NCBI RefSeq assembly: GCF_028826105.1
Contig: NZ_JAQGPL010000001.1
Span: forward strand, 3,312,501 to 3,376,500
Source: Paenibacillus humicola
GTDB taxonomy: Bacteria; Bacillota; Bacilli; Paenibacillales; Paenibacillaceae
Length of the DNA stretch: 64,000 nt
Reading direction: 5' to 3'
Under the pieces are notes generated by a model, which was given only the letters and a program-made list of their open reading frames with translations, was not told where the DNA came from and ran no database searches. This document shows positions 8,663 to 18,699 of the stretch, piece after piece (position 1 is the first letter of the stretch; every line of letters starts with the position of its first letter). Made by a program: the position numbers and the translations under genes.

Positions 8663-9658
8663 TTACGGCGTCCCCTCAACCGAACCGGCCCGATTCTCCG
8701 AAAGCGTCTCGCTGACCGTGCCGAGCGCAAGCCCTTTTCCTTTGATCGCTTCAATCATGCCGGCCAGCGCGGCGCTGGAAGAATCGGTCGGATGCATGAG
8801 GATAAGCGAGCCAGGCGCAACGCGAGACTTGATTTTCTGGACGATGGAGGATGCCGGCGGATGCCGCCAGTCGACCGTATCCAGCGTCCAAAGCACCGTC
8901 CCCAGCCCCTGCTCGGCAGCAACTTGAACCGTGGTGTCGTTGAAATCGCCCGACGGCGGGGCAAACCATTGGTTCGTCACGCCGAGCGTCGTTTTCAGCA
9001 GCGCTTCGGTTTTGGCGATCTGGTCGTAGGCGGCCTGCCGGCTCAGCTTGCTCATGTCCGGGTGCGAATAAGCATGATTGGATATTTCGTGGCCGTAGGA
9101 CTGGATAAGCTTCGCCGCATCGGGATTTTTCTTCAGCCACGAGCCGTCGAGGAAAAAGGTCGCCTTGACGTTTTCCTTCTGCAGCGTCTTCAGCATCGGC
9201 TCCAAATATTCGTTGCCCCAGGCGACGTTAATCATGAGCGCGACCATCGGCTTGTGAGGGTTTCCCTTGAAAATCGGCTGCGGCCCCAAATCGTCGAGCC
9301 CGACCTGCGGCGGCACTTCCTTATAAATAAACCGGATCGGCTCGGACGCGGGCTTCCCGAGGTTCAACCGGTAGGTACGCTCGATGTCGACCTCGAGTCC
9401 GTTGTAGCCGGGAATCGCTTTCCATACGCGGTCTACGATGGCGTTAACCGGCGGCGTCCGGCGCTTCGCCGCTTCCGCTTCAATCCGCTGCAGGAGGGCC
9501 GGATCTTCCTCGGCCGGCTTGAACGCGATCTCCGATACCGCCGCCGTTCCGCGCTTCGCGGCTGAAATATAGTCGGACAATCCGCCGCCGTTCAGCTGAA
9601 CGGCCAGCAGCAAAGCCGCCGCCGTCGCCGCCATCGCAATCGCTTTCTTCCCTTTCAT
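8663..9658 (-). CDS. ylxY: Polysaccharide-deacetylase-like protein YlxY
   Basis: NodB-homology protein of the sporulation-associated YlxY type, 331 aa with an N-terminal membrane/signal segment (residues 1-25). The deacetylase fold is recognisable: KATFFLDG, the metal-binding NHAYSHP, WFAPPSGDF and ILMHPT. However, the first NodB motif, normally TFDDG with catalytic and metal-binding Asp, reads MINVAWG here, so activity is doubtful; I recall the same in B. subtilis YlxY. ATG 9658 fits the signal peptide; the open frame extends further upstream into the pnp terminator region. Probably exported or membrane-anchored. Confidence 0.9.
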   Translation of the reverse strand: MKGKKAIAMAATAAALLLAVQLNGGGLSDYISAAKRGTAAVSEIAFKPAEEDPALLQRIEAEAAKRRTPPVNAIVDRVWKAIPGYNGLEVDIERTYRLNLGKPASEPIRFIYKEVPPQVGLDDLGPQPIFKGNPHKPMVALMINVAWGNEYLEPMLKTLQKENVKATFFLDGSWLKKNPDAAKLIQSYGHEISNHAYSHPDMSKLSRQAAYDQIAKTEALLKTTLGVTNQWFAPPSGDFNDTTVQVAAEQGLGTVLWTLDTVDWRHPPASSIVQKIKSRVAPGSLILMHPTDSSSAALAGMIEAIKGKGLALGTVSETLSENRAGSVEGTP

Positions 9659-9743
9659 CCTCGTCCCACCCTTCCCTCTACATCCTATTACGGGCAGGAC
9701 CGTTTTATGAGGACGGGTTGGCTCCCGAGGCGACGCTTTCTGC

Positions 9744-9780
9744 GGGCAAAACAAAAGAGACAGATAAAATCTGGCTCTTT
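9744..9780 (-). terminator. Terminator after pnp
   Basis: Hairpin with arms AGAG-CAGAT / ATCTG-CTCT (one mismatch, 3-nt loop) followed by TTTTGTTTT on the minus strand, about 45 nt past the pnp stop. A second small hairpin (9801-9822, GACGCCT/AGCGTC-type arms) lies between stop and terminator. Confidence 0.75.
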
Positions 9781-9824
9781 CTCTTGATCCCTATCGGGCG
9801 AGACGCTTCTGTCGAGGCGTCTTA

Positions 9825-11930
9825 TCAGGATTTCGCCGGCGCTTCCGCCGTCAGCAGCACTTTGCGCGACAGGTTGATCCTGCCCTGCTGATCGATCTCG
9901 GTCACTTTCACCGTAATTTGATCGCCGATTTTCACGACGTCCTCCACTTTGCCCACGCGTTCGGTCGAAAGCTGCGAAATGTGGACCAGACCGTCCTTGT
10001 TCGGCAAAATTTCGACGAATGCGCCGAATTTCTCGATCCGCTTGACGGTGCCGAGGTAAACCTCGCCGACGACCACTTCGCGCACGATGCCTTCGATGAT
10101 TTGTCTCGCGCGTTCGTTGGCTTCCGCATCGGAGGAGGCGATGAAGACGGTGCCGTCCTGCTCGATGTCGATTTTGACGCCGGTCTCGTCGATGATTTTG
10201 TTGATCACTTTGCCGCCCGATCCGATTACGTCGCGGATTTTGTCCGGGTGGATGTGCATGATGAAGATCTTTGGCGCATACGGTGACAAGCTTCCGCGCG
10301 GCTGCTTCATCACTTCGAGCATTTTGCCGAGAATGAACATGCGCCCTTCCCGTGCCTGCTCGAGCGCCTCGGTCAGAATCGCCCGGTCGATGCCGTCGAT
10401 CTTGATGTCCATCTGGATCGCCGTAACGCCTTCGGCCGTTCCCGCCACCTTGAAGTCCATGTCGCCGAGGTGGTCTTCCATTCCTTGAATATCGGTCAGA
10501 ATCGAGAAGTGATCGCCGTCTTTAATCAGCCCCATCGCGACGCCTGCTACAGGCGCTTTGATCGGGACGCCGGCATCCATCATCGCCAGCGTACTGGCGC
10601 AAATACTTGCCTGGCTGGTCGAACCGTTCGATTCGAGCACCTCCGAAACGAGACGAATCGTATACGGGAACTCCGATTCCGGCGGAATGACCTTGGAAAG
10701 CGCACGTTCGCCGAGCGCGCCGTGGCCGATCTCGCGGCGTCCCGGGGCGCGGAGCGGTCTCGCTTCGCCGACGCTGAACGGCGGGAAGTTGTAATGGTGC
10801 ATGAACCGTTTGGTCGTTTCCTCCAAATCGAGCCCATCCAATATTTGCACGTCGCCGAGTGCGCCAAGCGTGCATATGCTGAGCGCCTGCGTTTGGCCGC
10901 GCGTGAACAGGCCGGAGCCGTGCGTCCGCGGCAGCAGCGCGACGTCGCATTCGATCGGGCGGATTTCGGAGAGTCCCCGTCCGTCCGGACGAACTTTATC
11001 GTGGGTAATGAGGCGCCGTACTTCTTCCTTGACGATATCGTACAGCACTTCCTTGACATCGCCGAGCAGTTCAGGCGTCTCCGCGTATTCCGCCTCGAAA
11101 TGAGCGACGGTATCCGCGTTGATCGCATCGATTGCGTCCTGACGCGCGTGCTTCTCGGGAATGCGCACCGCTTCCACGAGACGTTCGGCGGCATGATCGC
11201 GCACCGCGGCGTTAACCTGCTCGTCTACCGCATGGAGTACGACTTCCATTTTCGGCTTGCCAGCCGCCCCTTGAAGCTCTTCGATCTTCGCCACGATTTT
11301 CCGAATTTCCTCATGGCCGAACATGATCGCTTCGAGCATAACCGTTTCCGGCACCTCGTTCGCTTCCGCCTCGACCATCATGATGGCGTCTTTCGTACCG
11401 GCGACGACGACATAAATATCGCTCTTCGCTTCCTGCTCGGCGGTCGGGTTAATCAGAAATTCGCCGTCGATCCGTCCGACGATCACGCCGCCGATAGGAC
11501 CGTTAAACGGCACGTCGGAAACGGACAGCGCCGCTGAGGTGCCGATCATCGCCGCGATTTCGGGCGAGCAATCCTGGTCGACGCTCATCACGATGTTGGC
11601 GATTTGGACCTCGTTGCGAAAGCCTTCCGGGAACAGCGGCCGGATCGGCCGGTCCGTCAGACGGCTGGCGAGAATCGCTTTTTCGCTCGGACGCCCTTCG
11701 CGTTTGATGAAGCCTCCCGGAATTTTGCCTACGGCGTACAGTCGCTCTTCATAGTTGACCGTAAGCGGGAAGAAATCCAGGTTTTTCGGCTCGTTCGACG
11801 CCGTAACCGTACAGAGGACGACCGTGTCGCCGTAACGAACCGTCACAGCCGCGTTCGCCTGCTTGGCGAGCCGCCCCGTTTCCAGCGAGAGCGAACGTCC
11901 GCCAAGCGTCATTTCTACACGTTGAAGCAT
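9825..11930 (-). CDS. pnp: Polynucleotide phosphorylase
   Basis: Phosphorolytic 3'-5' exoribonuclease of mRNA turnover, trimeric, cytoplasmic. 701 aa with two RNase PH domains (first about residues 1-215, second about 310-540, including [25 protein letters not shown]), a KH domain ([11 protein letters not shown], about 560-615) and a C-terminal S1 domain ([20 protein letters not shown]). ATG start with GGAGGG. It follows rpsO as in most bacteria; a terminator lies between the two, and I see no convincing pnp promoter in the 208-nt gap. Confidence 0.98.
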   Translation of the reverse strand: MLQRVEMTLGGRSLSLETGRLAKQANAAVTVRYGDTVVLCTVTASNEPKNLDFFPLTVNYEERLYAVGKIPGGFIKREGRPSEKAILASRLTDRPIRPLFPEGFRNEVQIANIVMSVDQDCSPEIAAMIGTSAALSVSDVPFNGPIGGVIVGRIDGEFLINPTAEQEAKSDIYVVVAGTKDAIMMVEAEANEVPETVMLEAIMFGHEEIRKIVAKIEELQGAAGKPKMEVVLHAVDEQVNAAVRDHAAERLVEAVRIPEKHARQDAIDAINADTVAHFEAEYAETPELLGDVKEVLYDIVKEEVRRLITHDKVRPDGRGLSEIRPIECDVALLPRTHGSGLFTRGQTQALSICTLGALGDVQILDGLDLEETTKRFMHHYNFPPFSVGEARPLRAPGRREIGHGALGERALSKVIPPESEFPYTIRLVSEVLESNGSTSQASICASTLAMMDAGVPIKAPVAGVAMGLIKDGDHFSILTDIQGMEDHLGDMDFKVAGTAEGVTAIQMDIKIDGIDRAILTEALEQAREGRMFILGKMLEVMKQPRGSLSPYAPKIFIMHIHPDKIRDVIGSGGKVINKIIDETGVKIDIEQDGTVFIASSDAEANERARQIIEGIVREVVVGEVYLGTVKRIEKFGAFVEILPNKDGLVHISQLSTERVGKVEDVVKIGDQITVKVTEIDQQGRINLSRKVLLTAEAPAKS

Positions 11931-12138
11931 TTAATCCCTCCTTGCTGATGCCTTGCGGAGCAAAGCAAAGCTATGAACCCGCGCGGCATTCAGTTTTCTG
12001 TTTTGTAATGGATGATGAAACCCATTCGACAACTTCGCGGCAGTTCCTGCTTGACCTGTCGATATCGTTAACCTTCTGTTCGGCCTCGGCCCATTGCGCC
12101 GGCCTGCACAGAAGCAATCGGTTTCAAGTTCGAATTTA

Positions 12139-12202
12139 CAAAAAGCAACCCGGTTCAGCCGAACCCGAAACCCGGGCGGCTGGATCAGCCAGGTTGCTTT
12201 TT
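12139..12202 (-). terminator. Terminator between rpsO and pnp
   Basis: Long near-palindrome with outer arms AAAAAGCAACC / GGTTGCTTTTT and a GC-rich interior, ending in T5, placed 13 nt past the rpsO stop. Readthrough or processing would be needed if pnp has no promoter of its own. Confidence 0.8.
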
Positions 12203-12214
12203 CGCTCGCATCTC

Positions 12215-12484
12215 TTATCGGCGAAGGCCGAGTTTTTCGATCAATGCGCTGTAACGCCGTACATCTTTATTTTTCAGGTATGCCAGCAGCTTGCGGCGCT
12301 GACCGACCATCTTGAGCAGACCGCGGCGCGAATGATGATCCTTCTTGTGCGTCCGCAAATGATCCGTCAAATTCACGATGTTTTGCGTCAGGATAGCGAT
12401 TTGAACTTCCGGCGAACCGGTGTCGTTCGCGTGCGTTTTGTGCTCGTCGATGAGCTGCTGCTTGCGTTCTTGCGTAAGTGCCAT
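12215..12484 (-). CDS. rpsO: 30S ribosomal protein S15
   Basis: Primary 16S rRNA binding protein of the small-subunit platform. 89 aa, the standard length, with the conserved [25 protein letters not shown] and RRKLLAYLK segments. ATG 12484 (MALTQERK) is set by GGAGGTG upstream; a 40-codon upstream extension of the frame falls in the leader and is not S15. It has a promoter and ~215-nt leader of its own inside the ribF-pnp interval. Confidence 0.98.
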   Translation of the reverse strand: MALTQERKQQLIDEHKTHANDTGSPEVQIAILTQNIVNLTDHLRTHKKDHHSRRGLLKMVGQRRKLLAYLKNKDVRRYSALIEKLGLRR

Positions 12485-12700
12485 CCTTGCTTCACCTCCT
12501 TCGTTATAATCGCCGTTAGCCTCGCCGCCGACGGTGAGATCGAGCCGGCCAAGCCAAGGTTGATCCGGTTGCCCGGACGCAAGAAGAACCGGCACCGCCG
12601 TCATTGGCGGAGCAGCAGTATCTTCCCATAGCCCCGTAGAACAAGGATGAAGAAATCAGCCTTCCCTACAGATGAAAACAGACGCTGCATGACTGCAACG
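12485..12700 (-). promoter_or_regulatory. Structured rpsO leader, possible S15 autoregulation
   Basis: The stretch between the predicted promoter and rpsO contains GC-rich hairpins, for example 12565-12592 (CCGGTT/AACCGG) and 12595-12610 (CCGCC/GGCGG). S15 represses its own mRNA through leader structures in several bacteria, in Geobacillus through a three-way junction; I cannot fold this leader with certainty, so the role is inferred. Confidence 0.4.
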
Positions 12701-12706
12701 AGTTAG

Positions 12707-12736
12707 AGTATAACACACTCGTCTATAAGAAGTAAA
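12707..12736 (-). promoter_or_regulatory. Candidate rpsO promoter
   Basis: TATACT (12707-12712) preceded by TTTACT (12731-12736) with an 18-nt spacer on the minus strand, just after the ribF stop. The -10 is good, the -35 moderate. Confidence 0.5.
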
Positions 12737-12747
12737 TGGAGAGCTGG

Positions 12748-13698
12748 TTAATTGTAGGCGGCGCACACGGAGCGGGCTTGATGAGCATCCGCATGAATCT
12801 GCTCGACCAGTTCGGCCGCCGACCCGAACTTCTTCTCCGGCCGCAGGAACGAAATCAGCCGCAAGCGGATCGTTTTCCCGTACAGGTCGCCGTTGAAATC
12901 AAACAAGTGCGCCTCCAGCACCGGCTTGGGCAGATGCTCGTGAAAGGTCGGTTTGACGCCGATATTGAGCACGCCGGGAACCGACCTGCCTTCGAAATCG
13001 GCGATGACGGCATACACGCCCTGCCGGGGGATGACAAAGGCGTCATCCGGCTCAATGTTGGCCGTCGGGAACCCGATCGTCCTCCCGCGGCCTTCGCCCC
13101 GAACGACCGTTCCGCATATCGCATACGGCTGCCCAAGCAGCTCCCGCGCTTCCTCGGGTTTGCCCTCCGCCAGCGATTCGCGCACAAGCGTGCTGCTCAC
13201 CTTGACGTCCTCGAGCATAAGCGGTTCGATAATATCGACGGCGATTTCCGGCTCGCACAGCTCGCGCAGCATGCTCGCGGTGCCGGAGCCTTTGGAGCCG
13301 AACGTAAAATCGAAGCCGACCACCGCATGCCGCACTTGCAGCGGCCGCAGCACCGCTGCGACGAATTGCGGCGGAGTGACGCCCGCAAGCTCCTTGTCGA
13401 AACTGACGACATAGACCAGATCGACGCCGAGCCCGCGAAACCGCTCGACCTTCTCCGCCAGCGGCGTGAGGCAGGAGGCGTACTGCCCGCCCTGGCCGAG
13501 CACTTCCTTCGGATGCGGATGGAAGGTCATAACCGCCGCCTGGATGCCCAAAGAGCGCGCCCTGTCCACGCATCGCCGGATCACGTTCTGATGACCTCTG
13601 TGGACGCCGTCAAAATGTCCGATCGCGATCGCTTTCGGCTCGGCCGAACGTGCTTCCTCGGACGACGCGACCGGATAATGCAATGTGATGATTTCCAC
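12748..13698 (-). CDS. ribF: Riboflavin kinase / FAD synthetase
   Basis: Bifunctional enzyme converting riboflavin to FMN and FAD. N-terminal nucleotidyltransferase with IGHFDGVHRGH and TFHPHP, and C-terminal flavokinase with IGFPTANI and GVYAV. Start chosen as GTG 13698 (VEIITLHYP), which has AGCAGG upstream and gives 316 aa, close to the family norm of ~315; a second GTG three codons upstream at 13707 has no spaced ribosome site, and the long upstream frame overlaps truB. It directly follows truB (14-nt gap). Confidence 0.95.
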   Translation of the reverse strand: MEIITLHYPVASSEEARSAEPKAIAIGHFDGVHRGHQNVIRRCVDRARSLGIQAAVMTFHPHPKEVLGQGGQYASCLTPLAEKVERFRGLGVDLVYVVSFDKELAGVTPPQFVAAVLRPLQVRHAVVGFDFTFGSKGSGTASMLRELCEPEIAVDIIEPLMLEDVKVSSTLVRESLAEGKPEEARELLGQPYAICGTVVRGEGRGRTIGFPTANIEPDDAFVIPRQGVYAVIADFEGRSVPGVLNIGVKPTFHEHLPKPVLEAHLFDFNGDLYGKTIRLRLISFLRPEKKFGSAAELVEQIHADAHQARSVCAAYN

Positions 13699-13712
13699 TT
13701 CTGACACCTGCT

Positions 13713-14648
13713 TTATCTGGGTTCCAATTCTTCGGTTGGGGTAAACACCTTCACCGGCTTCAGCGCCTCGTCGCCGCACTCGAAAATGCCGAGAAACGTC
13801 CCGTCCTCCCCGTACAGCCGCACCAGCCGCCCTTCGGATGAGGATTCGGGAGAAAGGCCGTCCGCCAGCCGCAGCGGAATCCGCTTCCCCTGAAACGCGC
13901 TTCTCGCCGCGTCCATGCCGACCGTTGCGGCCGGCATGTGAGCGATGGCCCGGTCGGCCGGAATGAGCTTGTCCGCCAGCTGCCCGGATGACTGGAGCGC
14001 CTCGATTTGCTCCAGCGTGAGACATTGCTCCGCGGCGATTCCGCCGGAAACCGTCCGCGTCAGCCCGGCCATCGCCGCCGGGACGCCGAGCGCCCTGCCG
14101 ATATCGGCGCACAGCGTCCGGATGTACGTGCCTTTGGAGCAGACGGCCGACAGCCGGATGACCGGATGCGGGAGGTCGAGCTCAAGACCGAGCAGCTCCA
14201 GCTGATAAATGGTGACGCGGCGCGGCTTGCGCTCCACGACACGGCCGCTCCGGGCAAGCTCGTACAGCCGCTTCCCATCCACCTTGACGGCCGAATACAT
14301 CGGAGGCACCTGTTCGATTTCGCCGACGAACGACCGCAGCGCCCGCCGAACGTCCGCCTCACTGACCGAGACGTTCGGCAATTCCTCCAGCACCCGGCCG
14401 GTCAAATCCTCGGTGTCCGTCGCAATGCCCAGCTGCAGCACGGCCTCGTAAGCTTTCGGCAGCTCCTGCACATATTCCACGACCCGGGTTGCGCGCCCGA
14501 TACAGAGCGGAAGCACGCCCGTCACCTCCGGATCCAGCGTTCCGGCATGGCCGATCCGCTTGATGCGCAGCAGCCGCCTTACCCGGGCTACGACATCATG
14601 AGACGTCCAGCCGGCTGGCTTCCAAACCGCCAAAATCCCGTCCATCAT
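13713..14648 (-). CDS. truB: tRNA pseudouridine-55 synthase
   Basis: Makes Psi55 in the T-loop of tRNAs. 311 aa; GHAGTLDPEVTGVL holds the catalytic Asp, with KAYEAVLQLG and CSKGTYIRTL further on; the C-terminal PUA-like segment ends in ELEPR. The first ATG overlaps the nrnA stop (ATGA), indicating coupling; a second ATG follows at once. Confidence 0.97.
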   Translation of the reverse strand: MMDGILAVWKPAGWTSHDVVARVRRLLRIKRIGHAGTLDPEVTGVLPLCIGRATRVVEYVQELPKAYEAVLQLGIATDTEDLTGRVLEELPNVSVSEADVRRALRSFVGEIEQVPPMYSAVKVDGKRLYELARSGRVVERKPRRVTIYQLELLGLELDLPHPVIRLSAVCSKGTYIRTLCADIGRALGVPAAMAGLTRTVSGGIAAEQCLTLEQIEALQSSGQLADKLIPADRAIAHMPAATVGMDAARSAFQGKRIPLRLADGLSPESSSEGRLVRLYGEDGTFLGIFECGDEALKPVKVFTPTEELEPR

Positions 14649-15652
14649 CGGCCGAGCGCCTCGCTTACCGCGCCGACGACCCGCTCGATCGCTTCCGGTA
14701 TCGGCCCTTCCAGCCGGCAGCCGGCCGCCCGCACATGCCCGCCGCCGCCGAAGCTTTGCGCTATGGCAGCAACGTCCGCCTTGCCGGCCGAACGCATGCT
14801 CACCTTGACCTCGCCGTCGGACGTTTCTTTGAACAAAATGCCGACCTCCACGCCTTCCACATTCCGCGCATAGTTGACGAGTCCTTCCAAGTCGTCGGGC
14901 GCCGCAGCCGTATCCGCCATATCGGCATGATCGATATGCAGCCAGGCGACCCGGTTATCGGCGGAAAATGCGAGCCGGGAGAGACCTTTCTTCAGCAGCA
15001 GCAGCTGGGGCTTCGTCATCCGTTCCAGCAAATGGTCGGCGATCCAATGCCCAGGCGCGCCTAATGCAAGCATCCGCGATGCTACCTCCATGACGCGTGG
15101 AGACGTATTCGAATAACGAAAGCCGCCGGTATCGGTAATGAGTCCGGTATAAATGGCGGCCGCCGCTTCCGGGTCCGGCGTAAGGCCGGCGTGATCGATC
15201 AAATCGTATAAAATTTCCACCGTTGCCGCCGCATCGGTACGGATCACGTTAACGGCGCCGAACGAGTCGTTGGTCGGATGATGGTCGATGTTGAGCAGCT
15301 GCGCGCCTTCGGCGAACAGCTCCGACGGAAGGCCGATCCGCCGGAAATCGGCGCAATCGACCGCCACGATCCGGTCGAATTTCTCCGCAGGCGGCTGCTG
15401 GCGGTAATTGACGATCGTGTTTGCCGTCCGCAGAAAACCGAGCTTTGCCGGAATCGCGCTTTCGCTCAGCAGCACCGTTTCCTTGCCCAGCCGGCGGAGC
15501 ATCCAATCGGCGACGACCGTCGAGCTGATCGCATCGCCGTCCGGCTGGACATGCGACACGACCAGAAAACGTTCGCCCGCACGCATGAAAGCCAGCGCTT
15601 CCTCAAGCTGCCTTTCGTAAGCCGCTGCGGCTCCGCTTGCCGCCCCCGCCAT
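14645..15652 (-). CDS. nrnA: DHH-family oligoribonuclease / pAp phosphatase
   Basis: NrnA-type bifunctional enzyme degrading short RNA oligomers and dephosphorylating 3'-phosphoadenosine 5'-phosphate. 335 aa with the DHH motifs SHVQPDGDA, AVDCAD, the signature NIDHHPTND and a C-terminal DHHA1 domain with the GGGGHVRAAG loop. Inserted between rbfA and truB, an arrangement absent in B. subtilis. Start ATG overlaps the rbfA stop by one base, and the stop overlaps truB. Confidence 0.93.
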   Translation of the reverse strand: MAGAASGAAAAYERQLEEALAFMRAGERFLVVSHVQPDGDAISSTVVADWMLRRLGKETVLLSESAIPAKLGFLRTANTIVNYRQQPPAEKFDRIVAVDCADFRRIGLPSELFAEGAQLLNIDHHPTNDSFGAVNVIRTDAAATVEILYDLIDHAGLTPDPEAAAAIYTGLITDTGGFRYSNTSPRVMEVASRMLALGAPGHWIADHLLERMTKPQLLLLKKGLSRLAFSADNRVAWLHIDHADMADTAAAPDDLEGLVNYARNVEGVEVGILFKETSDGEVKVSMRSAGKADVAAIAQSFGGGGHVRAAGCRLEGPIPEAIERVVGAVSEALGR

Positions 15653-16008
15653 CAGTTATCACCGCCGCCGCGGTTGATTTCGCCCAGCAGCGATTCGATC
15701 CGGCTGCCGTACTCGATGCTGCTGTCGAATTTGAACAGCAGCTCCGGCGTATGGCGCAGACGCATCCGTTTGCCGAGCTCGGTGCGGATAAAGCCCGTTC
15801 CGCGCGCCAGCGCTTTAAGCGTCTCTTCCTTTTGATCGTCGCTGCCGAGCACGCTCAAGTATACGCGCGCCTGCGAAAGATCGCTCGTCACCTCGACGCC
15901 CGTCACGGTAATGAAACCGATCCGGGGATCTTTAAGCTCGGTTTGAATAATATGGCTGAGTTCTTTCTTCAGCTGTTCGCCGACGCGGCCGACGCGAATT
16001 TTCGCCAT
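15652..16008 (-). CDS. rbfA: Ribosome-binding factor A
   Basis: Single KH-domain factor for late 30S maturation and 16S 5'-end processing. 118 aa with the typical N-terminus ([17 protein letters not shown]) and the [14 protein letters not shown] and [13 protein letters not shown] segments. It starts 6 nt after the infB stop, leaving no room for ylxP (DUF503), which sits here in B. subtilis. Confidence 0.97.
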   Translation of the reverse strand: MAKIRVGRVGEQLKKELSHIIQTELKDPRIGFITVTGVEVTSDLSQARVYLSVLGSDDQKEETLKALARGTGFIRTELGKRMRLRHTPELLFKFDSSIEYGSRIESLLGEINRGGGDN

Positions 16009-16014
16009 TGCCTA

Positions 16015-18699
16015 TCACCTCTCAACGCTCTCCATGACGTATGCCTCGATCGTGTCGCCTTCTCTCAGGTCGTTATGCCGGTCGAGCGTAATGCCGCATT
16101 CGTAGCCCTGCGCCACTTCCCTGACGTCGTCCTTGAACCGTTTCAGCGATTCAATCTCGCCCTCAAACACGACGATGCCGCCGCGGATAAGGCGCGCTTT
16201 CGCGGAACGGGTTATTTTGCCGGACGTTACCATACAGCCTGCGATCGTGCCTACTTTGCTTACTTTGAAAATGTTGCGGATCTCTGCCTGACCGATAACG
16301 ACCTCTTTGAATACCGGGTCCAGCATCCCTTTCATCGCATGCTCGATCTCGTCGATGACATTATAGATGATGCTGTGCAGGCGGACATCCACCTGCTCCT
16401 GCTCAGCCGTCGCCAATGCCTGCGGCTCCGGACGGACGTTGAAGCCGATAACGATCGCACTCGAAGCGGATGCGAGGTTAATGTCCGATTCCGTGATGGC
16501 GCCCACGCCGCTGTGGATGATTTTCACCCGTACGCCTTCAATGTCGATCTTCGCAAGCGATCCTTTGAGCGCTTCGGCCGAGCCTTGCACGTCGGATTTG
16601 ATAATAACGTTGAGATCCTTGATTTCGCCCTCTTGGATATGCTTATACAAGTCATCGAGCGTAACCCGCGCATTGGCGCCAAGCTCAGACTGGCGGTGCT
16701 TGATGGCGCGGCGCTCGGCGATGGCGCGCGCTTTGCGCTCGTCCTCGAACACGAGCATCGGGTCGCCGGCGAGCGGCACTTCCGTCAGGCCGGTAATTTC
16801 GACCGGCGTGCTCGGGCCCGCTTCCTTGAGGCGGCGGCCCTTATCGTTCACCATTGCCCGGACGCGTCCGAAGCAGTTCCCGGCGACGAAGGCATCGCCG
16901 ATCTTGAGCGTGCCGTGCTGAACGAGAATCCGAGCGACCGGGCCTTTGCCTTTGTCGAGCTCGGCTTCGATGACCGTGCCGCGCGCCCGTTTGTTCGGGT
17001 TCGCTTTGTAGTCGTTGACTTCGGCGACGAGCAAAATCATTTCAAGGAGCTCTTCGAGGCCGGTCCGCTGCTTCGCGGAGACGCTCACGAAAATCGTATC
17101 GCCGCCCCACTCCTCCGGAACGAGCTCGTATTCGGTCAGCTCCTGCTTGATTTTATCCGGATTGGCTTCCGGTTTATCGATCTTGTTGACCGCCACAATG
17201 ATCGGCACGCCGGCCGCTTTTGCGTGGTTGATCGCCTCGACCGTCTGCGGCATGACGCCGTCGTCGGCCGCGACAACAATAATCGTAATATCGGTGACCT
17301 GTGCGCCGCGCGCGCGCATGAGCGTAAACGCTTCGTGACCCGGCGTATCCAGGAACGTAATTTTTTTATGGTTGTTCTCGACCTGGTATGCGCCGATATG
17401 CTGCGTAATGCCGCCCGCTTCGCCGCTCGTGACGCTCGTATGGCGAATGGCGTCGAGAAGCGTCGTTTTGCCGTGGTCGACGTGACCCATGATCGTGACG
17501 ACCGGCGGACGAGCTTCGAGTTCATCTTCCTCGTCCTTCTCCTCGATTGTTTCAAAAGCATCCTCTTCGACCGGAATCTTGATTTCCACTTCGATGCCGT
17601 ATTCGCTCGCGATCAGCTGAACGGTGTCCAGATCGACCTCCTGGTTGATCGTGGCCATGACGCCGAGGAAAATCAGCTTCTTGATCACCTCGGAGGCGTC
17701 CTTGTGAAGCAGCTTCGCCAAATCGCCGACGGTCATTTCGCCGCGGACGATAATCTTCTTCGGCGTATTGTCGATTTTCTCGCGGCGTTCCTGCTGCTGG
17801 CCGCCTCTGCCGCGCTGGTTCCTGCCGCCTTTGCCGCCGCGGAAATTGCTGACCTTGGCGTCGTCGAACCGCTTGCCGTTCGGCTTCGTTTTCTTCGCAG
17901 TCCGGTTTCCTCCGCCCTGCGAGCGGTTGTGCGAATCGTCGCCCGCCGGCTGTGCGCGATTCTCGAAAGAACGGTTTTGCGGGCCGCGGTTCTGCTGATC
18001 GCCTGGACGCGGGGCATTTTGACGGAATCCGCCCTGTCCCTGGCCTTGACCTTGGCGGTTACCGCCCTGTTCCGAGCGCTGGCCCTGCTGGCCGCTGCCT
18101 TGACCTTGGCCGAAGCGCTGGCCGCCTTGACCGCCGCCGCCCTGGCGCTGGCCCTGCTGCCCGCCGCCCTGGCCTTGGCCGAAGCGCTGGCCGCCGCCTT
18201 GACCTTGACCGCCCTGGCGCTGCTGGCCGCCCCGCTGGCCGCCTTCGTTGCGGCTGCCGCCCTGCTGCGGGCGCTGCCCGCCCGGCGCCGATTGCTGATT
18301 CGTTCTTGCTGGGTTCATATTTCCCTGCCTCTCCGGATTCGACGGTCTGCCGCCTTGACCCTGCTGGCCGCCGCTTTGGGGACGCTGGCCTCCACCCTGC
18401 TGCTGCCTGCGCTCCACCTGCTGTTGCTGCTGCTGGCGGCTCGGCGCCTGTGGCGAAGCGGACACCGTGGCGTTCTCGCTGGCCCGCTTGGCTGCGGCGT
18501 TTTGCTTAATATCGCGGAAGAAGCCTTCCACCTTGGACACCATTTCGTTTTCCATGACACTCATATGATTGTTGACCGGCATCCCGATCCGCTTCAAAAT
18601 CGTAATGATTTCCTTGCTGCTCATGTTCAACGATTTCGCGTATTCGTACACGCGCAATTTATCTTTATTGTCTTTGCTGTCCTGTTGTTGTTTACTCAA
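16015..18699 (-). CDS. infB: Translation initiation factor IF-2
   Basis: GTPase that brings fMet-tRNA to the 30S subunit. 894 aa: an IF2_N module (about residues 15-50), a long linker about 80-330, then the G domain with GHVDHGKT at 405-412, DTPGHEAF and NKID, followed by domains II-IV. The linker from about 85 to 265 is extremely Gly/Gln/Arg-rich (GGGQ, GQG, QRFGQ repeats), unusual next to the shorter linker of B. subtilis IF-2. TTG start with GGAGGTGGAG, overlapping the end of the L7Ae-like gene by 8 bp. Confidence 0.97.
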   Translation of the reverse strand: MSKQQQDSKDNKDKLRVYEYAKSLNMSSKEIITILKRIGMPVNNHMSVMENEMVSKVEGFFRDIKQNAAAKRASENATVSASPQAPSRQQQQQQVERRQQQGGGQRPQSGGQQGQGGRPSNPERQGNMNPARTNQQSAPGGQRPQQGGSRNEGGQRGGQQRQGGQGQGGGQRFGQGQGGGQQGQRQGGGGQGGQRFGQGQGSGQQGQRSEQGGNRQGQGQGQGGFRQNAPRPGDQQNRGPQNRSFENRAQPAGDDSHNRSQGGGNRTAKKTKPNGKRFDDAKVSNFRGGKGGRNQRGRGGQQQERREKIDNTPKKIIVRGEMTVGDLAKLLHKDASEVIKKLIFLGVMATINQEVDLDTVQLIASEYGIEVEIKIPVEEDAFETIEEKDEEDELEARPPVVTIMGHVDHGKTTLLDAIRHTSVTSGEAGGITQHIGAYQVENNHKKITFLDTPGHEAFTLMRARGAQVTDITIIVVAADDGVMPQTVEAINHAKAAGVPIIVAVNKIDKPEANPDKIKQELTEYELVPEEWGGDTIFVSVSAKQRTGLEELLEMILLVAEVNDYKANPNKRARGTVIEAELDKGKGPVARILVQHGTLKIGDAFVAGNCFGRVRAMVNDKGRRLKEAGPSTPVEITGLTEVPLAGDPMLVFEDERKARAIAERRAIKHRQSELGANARVTLDDLYKHIQEGEIKDLNVIIKSDVQGSAEALKGSLAKIDIEGVRVKIIHSGVGAITESDINLASASSAIVIGFNVRPEPQALATAEQEQVDVRLHSIIYNVIDEIEHAMKGMLDPVFKEVVIGQAEIRNIFKVSKVGTIAGCMVTSGKITRSAKARLIRGGIVVFEGEIESLKRFKDDVREVAQGYECGITLDRHNDLREGDTIEAYVMESVER

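Noticed and set aside
11931..12138. Promoter for pnp
   Set aside because: TTGTCG occurs, but no convincing -10 at the right distance; left open.
12748..14112. 454-codon frame as RibF fusion
   Set aside because: The upstream part overlaps truB in another frame and has Arg/Gly-rich shadow composition.
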